Shown piece by piece: positions 33,203 through 40,504 of a stretch of DNA of 64,000 nt. Under the pieces are notes generated by a model, which was not told the origin of the DNA, made no database searches, and saw only the letters and a list, made by a program, of their open reading frames with translations. Origin of the DNA: RUG334 sp045599645 (lineage in GTDB: Bacteria > Muiribacteriota > Ozemobacteria > Ozemobacterales > Ozemobacteraceae); contig JAZRWI010000070.1 in the NCBI GenBank assembly GCA_045599645.1, positions 97,559 through 161,558 of the forward strand. The letters run 5' to 3'. Within the stretch, counting starts at the first letter, position 1, and every line of letters begins with the position of its first letter. Made by a program: the position numbers and the translations under genes.

Positions 33203-34120
33203 ATGAAAAAATTTAATTGCTTATTTGCTGTTGCTTTAATCTGTCTTCTTGCATGCCAAACAGGTTATTGTGCAAAGAAATCAAAGGCTTCTGCAAAAAA
33301 GAACCAACAGCCTGTTGCTTCAGAACCGGCAGCAGAAGTGTATGTTTTCCCTGTAGAAAATGAAAAACCGGAATATAAGCCTGTTAGTCGTGTTTTAACT
33401 GGTATCTTTACTCAAAAGCAGCAGACTAAGGCCATTGAAGAAGATAAAGCCAAGGCTTTGAAGGCTTCAGAGATTCAGAAAAAAGAAAAACCACCAAGAA
33501 CATTGAATGATAAAACTATTGCCTGGACTACCCCAATGAATATTTATTATCATGACCCGATGAACAATTGTCTTAAGGTGGATTCCAGAGACTGGGCTGA
33601 AGAAAACTCTGAAATAGTAGGCTTAGAACCATGCCCGGATTGCTTCAAAAAACGTGATATGGTTCCTTCTTTTATTAAGAAACAGTGTGGCAACCTTGAT
33701 ATAGCAGAAGCAAAAGATCTTCTTATCAACTCAAAGTTTATTGAATGGGCAAAGGAAAGAATGCCTGTTAAAGAAATAAGCTTTATTAGTGGAAGCAAAT
33801 TATTGATTATTCCTACTCTTGATATGACAGCAAAGGGTATGCATCAGCTTGCTAAGGAAGTCGAAATGGCATATTTGCGACAAACCTGGAGAGTAATTGA
33901 AGTTCAGGCTAAGTCAGACACTGATATATCTCAGTATGTAAGTTCATTCTCTTCAGAAGCTCATTTATTGGGTGAAGTTAAAGATTCTGATAGCAAACCC
34001 CAAATGACTAATATGTATAAGGTTAAAAGTGATTTAAAGCAAGCTATAAAAGGTGCTGTAAGACCTACTAACACCAATAAATCTTCATCATCAAAAAGTA
34101 ATAAAAAAGGTAAAAAATAA
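33203..34120 (+). CDS. putative lipoprotein or secreted protein with Ada-like Cys/His cluster
   Basis: 305 aa. N-terminal signal with a possible lipobox LLAC (Cys18), though type I cleavage after YCA is also possible. A Lys/Ala-rich stretch follows. Residues about 110-150 contain YYHDPMNNC...GLEPCPDCFKKRD, a His/Cys arrangement like the Ada-type metal-binding or DNA-clamp zinc knuckle (H-x6-C, then PCxxC). The rest (VKEISFISGSKLLIIPTLDM onward) is not recognised. The C-terminus is Ser/Lys-rich. It lies 2 nt upstream of rarA, an unexpected partner for an exported protein. Confidence 0.6.
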   Translation: MKKFNCLFAVALICLLACQTGYCAKKSKASAKKNQQPVASEPAAEVYVFPVENEKPEYKPVSRVLTGIFTQKQQTKAIEEDKAKALKASEIQKKEKPPRTLNDKTIAWTTPMNIYYHDPMNNCLKVDSRDWAEENSEIVGLEPCPDCFKKRDMVPSFIKKQCGNLDIAEAKDLLINSKFIEWAKERMPVKEISFISGSKLLIIPTLDMTAKGMHQLAKEVEMAYLRQTWRVIEVQAKSDTDISQYVSSFSSEAHLLGEVKDSDSKPQMTNMYKVKSDLKQAIKGAVRPTNTNKSSSSKSNKKGKK

Positions 34121-34122
34121 AA

Positions 34123-35505
34123 ATGGGTGGCGGTCTTTTTGATTTCGCTGACGATGTGAATACAAACGTCAGCGGTAATGCTTCAAAGGCTGTTTATCAG
34201 CCATTGGCAGACCGAATGCGTCCTAAGGAATTAGAGGATGTCCTTGGTCAGGATGATATTCTTGGTCCGGATAAACCTTTAAGAATGCTTATGGAAGCAG
34301 GCTTGAGCGGCTCTATTATTCTATGGGGCCCTCCAGGTTGTGGTAAAACAACTTTGGCCAGAGTCTTAGCCAGCCATTCTGATTCTGATTTCATACAGCT
34401 TTCAGCCGTAACATCCGGTGTTAAGGATATGAAAGCAGCTTTTGACCAGGCCATGTATACAAGAAAAACCTCTGGTCGAAAGACTATCCTTTTTATCGAT
34501 GAAATCCATCGCTTCAATAAAGCACAGCAGGATGCTCTCCTGCCTCATATTGAGTCAGGGGTTGTTGTTTTTATCGGTGCTACGACAGAAAACCCAAGCT
34601 TTGAAGTAAATTCTGCTTTGCTTTCAAGATGTCAGGTTCTTGTATTAAAGCCAGTTTCAGTATCGGCCTTAATGACCATCCTTTATCGGGCTATTGTTCA
34701 GGATGAAAAGCTTAACAGGGAACCAAAGATAGATATTTCTGAAAAGAGCATAGAAAGAATATCAATGATGGCGGCCGGTGATGCAAGAATAGCCTTAAAT
34801 GTTCTTGAAACCTGCTGTGAGGTTGCCAGACAAAAATCTCCTGAAAAGCCTGTCGTTTCACCTGAAGTGGTTGCTGAAACCTTCCAAAGTAAACTTTTGC
34901 GCTATGATAAGGGCGGAGAAGAACATTATAATTTAATTTCTGCACTGCATAAATCTTTACGCGGTTCTGACCCTGATGCTGCTCTTTATTGGGCATTCCG
35001 AATGATAGATGGCGGGGAAAACTGCCGTTATCTTTTCAGGCGCATGATACGCTTTGCTGCAGAAGATGTAGGTATGGCCGACCCATTTGCTCTTACTCTG
35101 GCTATGTCCTGTGCCCAGGCCTTCGAATATGTAGGACCGCCAGAAGCACATCTGTTTGTTGCACAGCTTGTTGTTTATCTTGCTTCAGCTCCAAAGAGCA
35201 ATGCCTTGGAATTAGCTGAAGGTCGTGTTAAACATTTTATCAGGGAAGTAGGCGAACCGGGGGTTCCGATTCATTTGCGCAATGCTCCAACTAAGCTGAT
35301 GAAAGACATTGGCTATGGCAAGGAATATCGATACCCACACGATTTCCCGGGTGCCTTCCTGCCAGATGAAAATTATTTCCCGATTGGTTATGAACCAGTC
35401 AGTTTTTACAAACCCACTAATTATGGCAAAGAAAAGGCTGTTAAGGAACGTCTTGAAAAAATGTGGCCTGCACGCTACAGCAATGGGAAGTTTAAAGGCA
35501 AATGA
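34123..35505 (+). CDS. rarA: replication-associated recombination protein A (RarA/MgsA)
   Basis: 460 aa. AAA+ clamp-loader-like ATPase: LADRMRPKELEDVLGQDDIL at the start, Walker A GPPGCGKTT, Walker B LFIDEIHRFNKAQQDALLPH, sensor GATTENPSFEVNSALLSRC, and the family C-terminal tetramerisation region (YWAFRMIDGGENCRYLFRRM, AEDVGMADPFAL). It acts at stalled or ssDNA-containing replication forks. The N-terminal MGGGLFDFADD is a family-like start but I see no SSB-binding or zinc insert. Overlaps the next gene by 4 nt. Confidence 0.93.
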   Translation: MGGGLFDFADDVNTNVSGNASKAVYQPLADRMRPKELEDVLGQDDILGPDKPLRMLMEAGLSGSIILWGPPGCGKTTLARVLASHSDSDFIQLSAVTSGVKDMKAAFDQAMYTRKTSGRKTILFIDEIHRFNKAQQDALLPHIESGVVVFIGATTENPSFEVNSALLSRCQVLVLKPVSVSALMTILYRAIVQDEKLNREPKIDISEKSIERISMMAAGDARIALNVLETCCEVARQKSPEKPVVSPEVVAETFQSKLLRYDKGGEEHYNLISALHKSLRGSDPDAALYWAFRMIDGGENCRYLFRRMIRFAAEDVGMADPFALTLAMSCAQAFEYVGPPEAHLFVAQLVVYLASAPKSNALELAEGRVKHFIREVGEPGVPIHLRNAPTKLMKDIGYGKEYRYPHDFPGAFLPDENYFPIGYEPVSFYKPTNYGKEKAVKERLEKMWPARYSNGKFKGK

Positions 35506-35969
35506 GCGAACAGCCCTTCTACAAAAGATTTGTTTATAGATGCTGGCAGTTTATAAAGGCTGTAAATCCTCAATTAGATAAGACAGCCTGGAAGAAAGCC
35601 TGTGATTCGGCTGATCCAAGACTACAGCAGTTGCTTAATGAACTTGGAAATGCAGAAAAAGCTCATACCCTTCGTGTTATAAATTTTATTAGTGAAGATA
35701 ATGAGATTTCTGCGGACCTTAAAAAAGAGCTGTCTGAATTTGCTTTGATACATGATATTGGAAAAGCTATCACTAAGCCAAGCCTTGCTTTTAAGGTCGC
35801 TAAGGTTCTTTTTAAGCTTAATGGAAATGCTCATTGCATAGCTGGTTCAAGGGCAGTCTGGCATTTAACCCATGATAAAAAAAAGGCTCTGAGGATTCTT
35901 CACCATCATCTGAAAACAGGCGCAGAGCCATTTATATCAGCTTTCCAAAAATATGACGACAAAGCATAA
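35502..35969 (+). CDS. HD-domain protein
   Basis: 155 aa. KAHTLRVINFI, LIHDIGKAI, AVWHLTHDK and LHHHLKTG give the successive His, His-Asp and His ligands of a small HD-domain metal-dependent phosphohydrolase. The substrate is unknown. Its ATG lies within the end of rarA (overlap 4 nt), so it is co-translated with it. A heptad-repeat element starts 2 nt after its stop codon. Confidence 0.78.
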   Translation: MSEQPFYKRFVYRCWQFIKAVNPQLDKTAWKKACDSADPRLQQLLNELGNAEKAHTLRVINFISEDNEISADLKKELSEFALIHDIGKAITKPSLAFKVAKVLFKLNGNAHCIAGSRAVWHLTHDKKKALRILHHHLKTGAEPFISAFQKYDDKA

Positions 35970-35971
35970 AG

Positions 35972-36043
35972 TCGTAGCCGGTAGCCGATGGCTGTTAGCG
36001 GCTGTTTCTCTCGGCTAAAAGCTAAGAGCTAATAGCCAAAAGC
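35972..36043 (+). repeat. degenerate heptad element (CGATGGC...CTCTCGGC family), copy 2
   Basis: Heptads TCGTAGC, CGGTAGC, CGATGGC, TGTTAGC, a 16-bp interruption (36000-36015), then TAAAAGC, TAAGAGC, TAATAGC, CAAAAGC. Starts just after the stop codon of the HD gene. The following 36044-36075 (TATAGAATCACCC, TATACATC) matches 19949-19979. Confidence 0.65.
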
Positions 36044-36090
36044 ATATAGAATCACCCATATACATCTACCGCTGTAAAAGATTAGCTGGC

Positions 36091-36321
36091 TTTTGGCTTC
36101 CAGCTTCCAGCTTTTGGCTTCCAGCTTCTGGCTTCCAGCTTCTGGCTTCCAGCTTCTGGCTTCTGGCTTCCAGCTTTTGGCTTCCAGCTTCTGGCTTCCA
36201 GCTTTTGGCTTCCAGCTTCTGGCTTCCAGCTTTTGGCTTCCAGCTTCCAGCTTTTGGCTTCCAGCTTCCAGCTTCCAGCTTTTGGCTTCCAGCTTCCAGC
36301 TTCTGGCTTCCAGCTTCTGGC
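36091..36321 (-). repeat. array of 33 heptanucleotides, GCnnGAA family, minus orientation
   Basis: 33 uninterrupted 7-bp units. On the minus strand they read GCCAGAA, GCTGGAA and GCCAAAA and begin one base after the stop codon (36323-36325) of the minus-strand protease gene. Apparent proteins here are artefacts. The stretch 35970-36322 contains only repeat DNA. Confidence 0.95.
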
Positions 36322-36322
36322 T

Positions 36323-37069
36323 TTATACTATCGACAGCCAGATGGATTTTACAAGGTTAGCGACTATCGGGGTAATCATTGTTCCACCGTATAGAAACAG
36401 CAGGACAAAAATGATAAATGAATATTGCTGAAGCTTGTAATACATAGATTGGTATCTGGCTGGAATCAGATAATGAACTAATCTGGAACCGTCTAATGGT
36501 GGAAGCGGTATCAGGTTAAATACTGCAAGTGTTACGTTTACCTGGGTAGTATATAAGCAAATGTAGACAAAATATTTATTGAACACAGAGGCTTCACCAA
36601 GAAAGGTTAAAGACAGCTTAAATGCTAAGGCTGACAATATGGCAATAAGCAGGTTGCATAAAGGGCCTGCAAGACCAACGGAAACCATTGCACGGTTTGG
36701 ATTTTTGAAATATGAAGAGTTAACTTGAACAGGTTTTGCCCAACCGAAGCCACAGAATATAAATAATATAGTTCCCCAAAAATCCAGATGCTTCATAGGG
36801 TTTAATGAAAGGCGGCCTGCAGCTCGCGGAGTAGGGTCACCAAGGAATACAGCCATGTAGGCATGGGCCATTTCATGAAGAACCAGTGACATAATGAATA
36901 TCGGATATATTATCAGCTTTTCTGTCAGAGTGCTAAGTCCACTTCCAACTCCGCTAAATAATACCCAGCATACTAATAATATTCCTAATATTGGAATAAC
37001 CTTCTGAATTATTTCACGCCAGTCTGGTCCTGGTTTCCTGAATTCATAGATTCGATATTCGTTTGGCAA
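36323..37069 (-). CDS. site-2 protease-like membrane metalloprotease (M50 family)
   Basis: 248 aa. Zinc-binding HEMAH (His65, Glu66, His69) in a membrane helix and the second ligand motif NLIPLPPLDGSRL near 205, with five or six hydrophobic helices. Compact M50 proteases without a PDZ domain cut substrates within the membrane. The physiological substrate is unknown. The start is a TTG at 37069, since the next in-frame Met lies inside a helix near the active site. AGGATG lies upstream. The 5' end overlaps the CCA-type gene by 26 nt. Immediately after the stop codon a GCnnGAA array begins. Confidence 0.87.
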   Translation of the reverse strand: MPNEYRIYEFRKPGPDWREIIQKVIPILGILLVCWVLFSGVGSGLSTLTEKLIIYPIFIMSLVLHEMAHAYMAVFLGDPTPRAAGRLSLNPMKHLDFWGTILFIFCGFGWAKPVQVNSSYFKNPNRAMVSVGLAGPLCNLLIAILSALAFKLSLTFLGEASVFNKYFVYICLYTTQVNVTLAVFNLIPLPPLDGSRLVHYLIPARYQSMYYKLQQYSFIIFVLLFLYGGTMITPIVANLVKSIWLSIV

Positions 37070-38309
37070 GGTCTATTTCATCCTTTCTTGTTAGTTCAAT
37101 ACCATTAAGTCTCTGCTCTATTATCTGGTCGAAAATTTTTCTAATCTGCGGTCCTGGGGTTATTCCAGCTTCTATTAAGGCTTTCCCATCACAAATTGGT
37201 TTTATAGAGCATAATTCATTAATATAAAGATTTAATTTGTCTGTTACAGCTTTATCTTTGCAACTAAGCAGCATAAGTGCTATTGTCTCCGGATTGCAAT
37301 CATGCAGCAGTTTATAGATGCTGATTCTATCATTGGCCGTAATAAGCTTTTCAGGCAGTTTGCTGAAGTTATTAAGTGCATTTGTAGCTTCCAATACTAT
37401 TGAATGTGGCAGTCCTGAAGCATTCAACAGAGGAATTACTTCTTGAGATGGAATTGTTGATAGCAGCAAAGCCCAATATACTGCAGCTTCAGATATCGTC
37501 GTAAATTTGCCTGATAACCTGGTAACAGTAGGTTTTACTACGCTGAAGGAAAAGCTTGGCCGTTTAAATTGACTGAGACTTTTGTGATAAAAGGATAATA
37601 GGCCCGAGCTTTGATATTTGCTTAATAAAGTCAGAGGGCGTTTTTCCTGAAAGCATTTGTCTATTTCAGCTGCTATACGTTTTGGGCTTAATAGACTTGG
37701 CATACCACGTATGATTGCTTTGTCAAACTGATAATCTGTTTCAGGATCAATATTAAACTTGAATCTGTCTGCAAAACGGAGAGCCCTGTATAATCTGGTT
37801 GGGTCATCAATAAAGCTTTTAGGGTGTAATATTTTGACAATGCCTTTTTCCAGGTCTTTGGCACCGTTGAATAAATCAACCAGCTCGAAAGGCTTGTCTG
37901 GAGTAATGGACATTGCTATTGCATTAATTGTGAAATCACGTCTGAATAAATCATCTGCAATATTGCTGAAGGTTACTTCAGGAAGTGCTCCCGGACTTTT
38001 ATAGACTTCTTTCCTGGCGGAACTGAAATCTATTGTCATGTTTGGTAGATAAATATGAGCAGTATGGAATCGCTCTATAAGCTTACATTCAACGTTTAAT
38101 TCCTGAGAAACTGCTGTGGCAAAAGGCAAAGCATCGCCTTCGACCATGATATCTACATCAAAATTAGATTTTTTCAGAAGTAAATCCCTGACAAAGCCAC
38201 CTACGGCATAGGCTTTCAAATGATGCTTTGAGGCAATATTACCAATTTTCGTGAGCAGCTCAAGAAGCTCTTGGGAATAGAGCTCTTGTATGCTGGTTGC
38301 CAATGACAT
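37044..38309 (-). CDS. class II CCA-adding enzyme/poly(A) polymerase family tRNA nucleotidyltransferase
   Basis: 421 aa. Head domain with AVGGFVRDLLLKKSNFDVDI (nucleotidyltransferase GG...DxD signature), IERFHTAHIYL, RRDFTINAIAMSI, and the tRNA-binding DDPTRLYRALRFADRF block, typical of the class II family that builds or repairs the tRNA 3' CCA end. There is no C-terminal HD phosphohydrolase domain. Whether it adds CCA, only A or only CC cannot be read safely. Its ATG overlaps the HD-GYP stop codon by one base (TAATG), so translation is coupled to the signalling genes upstream. Confidence 0.87.
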   Translation of the reverse strand: MSLATSIQELYSQELLELLTKIGNIASKHHLKAYAVGGFVRDLLLKKSNFDVDIMVEGDALPFATAVSQELNVECKLIERFHTAHIYLPNMTIDFSSARKEVYKSPGALPEVTFSNIADDLFRRDFTINAIAMSITPDKPFELVDLFNGAKDLEKGIVKILHPKSFIDDPTRLYRALRFADRFKFNIDPETDYQFDKAIIRGMPSLLSPKRIAAEIDKCFQEKRPLTLLSKYQSSGLLSFYHKSLSQFKRPSFSFSVVKPTVTRLSGKFTTISEAAVYWALLLSTIPSQEVIPLLNASGLPHSIVLEATNALNNFSKLPEKLITANDRISIYKLLHDCNPETIALMLLSCKDKAVTDKLNLYINELCSIKPICDGKALIEAGITPGPQIRKIFDQIIEQRLNGIELTRKDEIDLAKRISNL

Positions 38310-40504
38310 TATTTATCTATGCCTTCTCTTTTCAAAATGTTGAAGAATGCTTTTACCAGAGCTGGATCAAGCTGAGTTCCAGCGGCTTTGAACATTTCTT
38401 TTTTGACGTATTCAAAAGGAAATGCTTTTCTGTAAGGTCTATCAGCAATCATGGCATCATAAGTATCAGCAACAGCCAGAATTCTTGCTCCCAAAGGAAT
38501 ATCATTTCCCTTAAGACCTAATGGATAGCCTGTTCCATCATATTTTTCATGATGATACAGTGTTAACGGTGCTATGTCTTTCAATATAGCAACGCGTTCC
38601 ATAATGTTTGCGCCATATTCCGGGTGCTTGTGAAGCTCAGCTATTTCTTCATCAGTAAGCTTGCCCTGTTTGGTGAGTATAACATCCTTAACGCCAATTT
38701 TGCCTATGTCATGAAGCAGACCAGCGTATCTGACGGTTTCTATCTGTTCATCGTCGAGACCTATTTCTTCGCTGATTTTTACAGCATATTCCATAACTTT
38801 TGTGCTATGACCATGAGTGTATGAATCTTTGGCTTCGATAGCAGCTGCCAGAGCCATTACCATAGACATATACTGACCCTTCATGTCAGCATAAAGCTTA
38901 GCATTTTCTATTGCAATACTAGCCTGTGAGGCAAATGTTGACAGCAGGTCGATTTCGTTTTGTGAGAAGTGTCTTGGCTTGCCTGTAAATATAGTAATGA
39001 CACCGATTGATTTATTATGCTGAATTATAGGAACAGCTAATACACCAGCTATCTTTTCTTTTCTTAGGACTTTTATATAATCATCCTGTTCAACCTTTTT
39101 TACATCGGCAATAGATACTGGTCTGCGTTTTGCAAAGCAGGTTCCTATTATTCCTTCACCGACTTTAATATGGGATTTGTTCTGGGGTGATTTTATGTAA
39201 CCAGTTGACGCTTTGATTTCAAGTGCATTTGCTTCTTGGTTGAAAAGCCTTAGCTCACATCTTAAGGCGTTCATCATTTCTATTGAGAAGCTTGATATAG
39301 AATCCAAAACTTCGTCTAATACAAGAGTAGAGGTGATGGATTGTGAAATTTCAAATAGAACGGAAATTTCATCTATACGTTTTTCCAGGTCAAGCTTAAT
39401 TCTGACGTTTTCAATAGCTGTAGCCAAGAGGTTGGATAACGTGGTGAAGGTTCTCAGGTTTTCTCTATTGAAAGCATTTTTGCGAATAGTAGCCATTGTA
39501 ATGAGGCCGACATTTTTTCCTTGAACTACCAATGGAACCGTAAGATAAGATTTTAGCTTGCCGGAGAAGGCTTCTGAGGTTTCTGCAGACTGATTCTGCA
39601 TGAATATCTGCTGTCGCTTTATCTGCCTGGAGTTTTCTGGGCTGAGCATTGAAGCAATTTCATTTATGTGAGCTGATAAAGCATTCAATTTTGTTGGTTC
39701 AAGCAGATAAGGAGATACATAGTAGCGTCTTTCTTCTTCATCATTGTAGAAAAGGTCTACAACGCCGATATCAAAGCTTATCAGTTTTGATAGATATTCA
39801 AAAGAAAGACCTATGAGACCTTCAAAGCTTCTTGTTGTTGAGAAACGCTTTGCCAGCTGATTTAGCTGTTCCATTTCGCTAAGCTGCTTGCTACGGTCTT
39901 CCAACAAAGTAATGTGTTCTATTCTCAAGGCAGCCAGATTTGCAAAAATAGTTGCTTCTTCAAGGTCGTTTACCGAGAAAATTTTATTCTTAGAGATATT
40001 GGCAACTACAAGCAGGCCAACGCACTGAGTTTTGGTCTGCAATGGTATTATCATTGCTGATTTATATGGTGTGCCACTAAAAATTTTATCCTTGGGGTCA
40101 CCGGCAAATATGGTTCTTTGCTTATTTTCAAAGGTTTTTAAAATAGCAAGATTTTCACCGGTAAGATTTGGATTAGCTGTTTGCTTGGTTCCCGGGCATG
40201 GGGCAAAACCATATTCCTCAGTAGAATGAATAGTATTTCTATGATCTTCACACTTTATAAAGCTAGGACGTCTTCTAGGCTTCCCGCTTGCAACAAGAAA
40301 CTCAAGCTGATAAGCATCACGATTTAATATCATGACAAAGCTTTCATCTGCATTGGTAGCTTCCTTGGCGGCCTTAGCTATTTTTGATACATCGTCCTTA
40401 AGTTCGCCATTCGCAGAAAGAATCATTGATATTTCTGAGATTCTGGCTAATCGCTTAAAGGTGTTTTCTGTTTGTTTTTTGGTGTTGTTAGTGTTTCTTA
40501 TCAT
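38309..40504 (-). CDS. triple-GAF HD-GYP cyclic-di-GMP phosphodiesterase
   Basis: 731 aa, no membrane helix. Three GAF-like modules (about 20-200, 225-385 and 395-535), then a canonical HD-GYP domain: HGHSTKVMEYAVKI, LLHDIGKIGV, HHEKYDGTGYP, ILAVADTYDAM. Active members hydrolyse cyclic-di-GMP. All catalytic residues are present. The GAF modules would sense a ligand or redox state. It overlaps the upstream diguanylate cyclase gene by 17 nt, so synthesis and degradation enzymes are made from one transcript. Confidence 0.9.
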   Translation of the reverse strand: MIRNTNNTKKQTENTFKRLARISEISMILSANGELKDDVSKIAKAAKEATNADESFVMILNRDAYQLEFLVASGKPRRRPSFIKCEDHRNTIHSTEEYGFAPCPGTKQTANPNLTGENLAILKTFENKQRTIFAGDPKDKIFSGTPYKSAMIIPLQTKTQCVGLLVVANISKNKIFSVNDLEEATIFANLAALRIEHITLLEDRSKQLSEMEQLNQLAKRFSTTRSFEGLIGLSFEYLSKLISFDIGVVDLFYNDEEERRYYVSPYLLEPTKLNALSAHINEIASMLSPENSRQIKRQQIFMQNQSAETSEAFSGKLKSYLTVPLVVQGKNVGLITMATIRKNAFNRENLRTFTTLSNLLATAIENVRIKLDLEKRIDEISVLFEISQSITSTLVLDEVLDSISSFSIEMMNALRCELRLFNQEANALEIKASTGYIKSPQNKSHIKVGEGIIGTCFAKRRPVSIADVKKVEQDDYIKVLRKEKIAGVLAVPIIQHNKSIGVITIFTGKPRHFSQNEIDLLSTFASQASIAIENAKLYADMKGQYMSMVMALAAAIEAKDSYTHGHSTKVMEYAVKISEEIGLDDEQIETVRYAGLLHDIGKIGVKDVILTKQGKLTDEEIAELHKHPEYGANIMERVAILKDIAPLTLYHHEKYDGTGYPLGLKGNDIPLGARILAVADTYDAMIADRPYRKAFPFEYVKKEMFKAAGTQLDPALVKAFFNILKREGIDK

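Noticed and set aside
36093..36431. 112-codon plus-strand open frame of QLLASSFWLPAS repeats
   Set aside because: Array translation that also runs antisense into the M50 protease gene.
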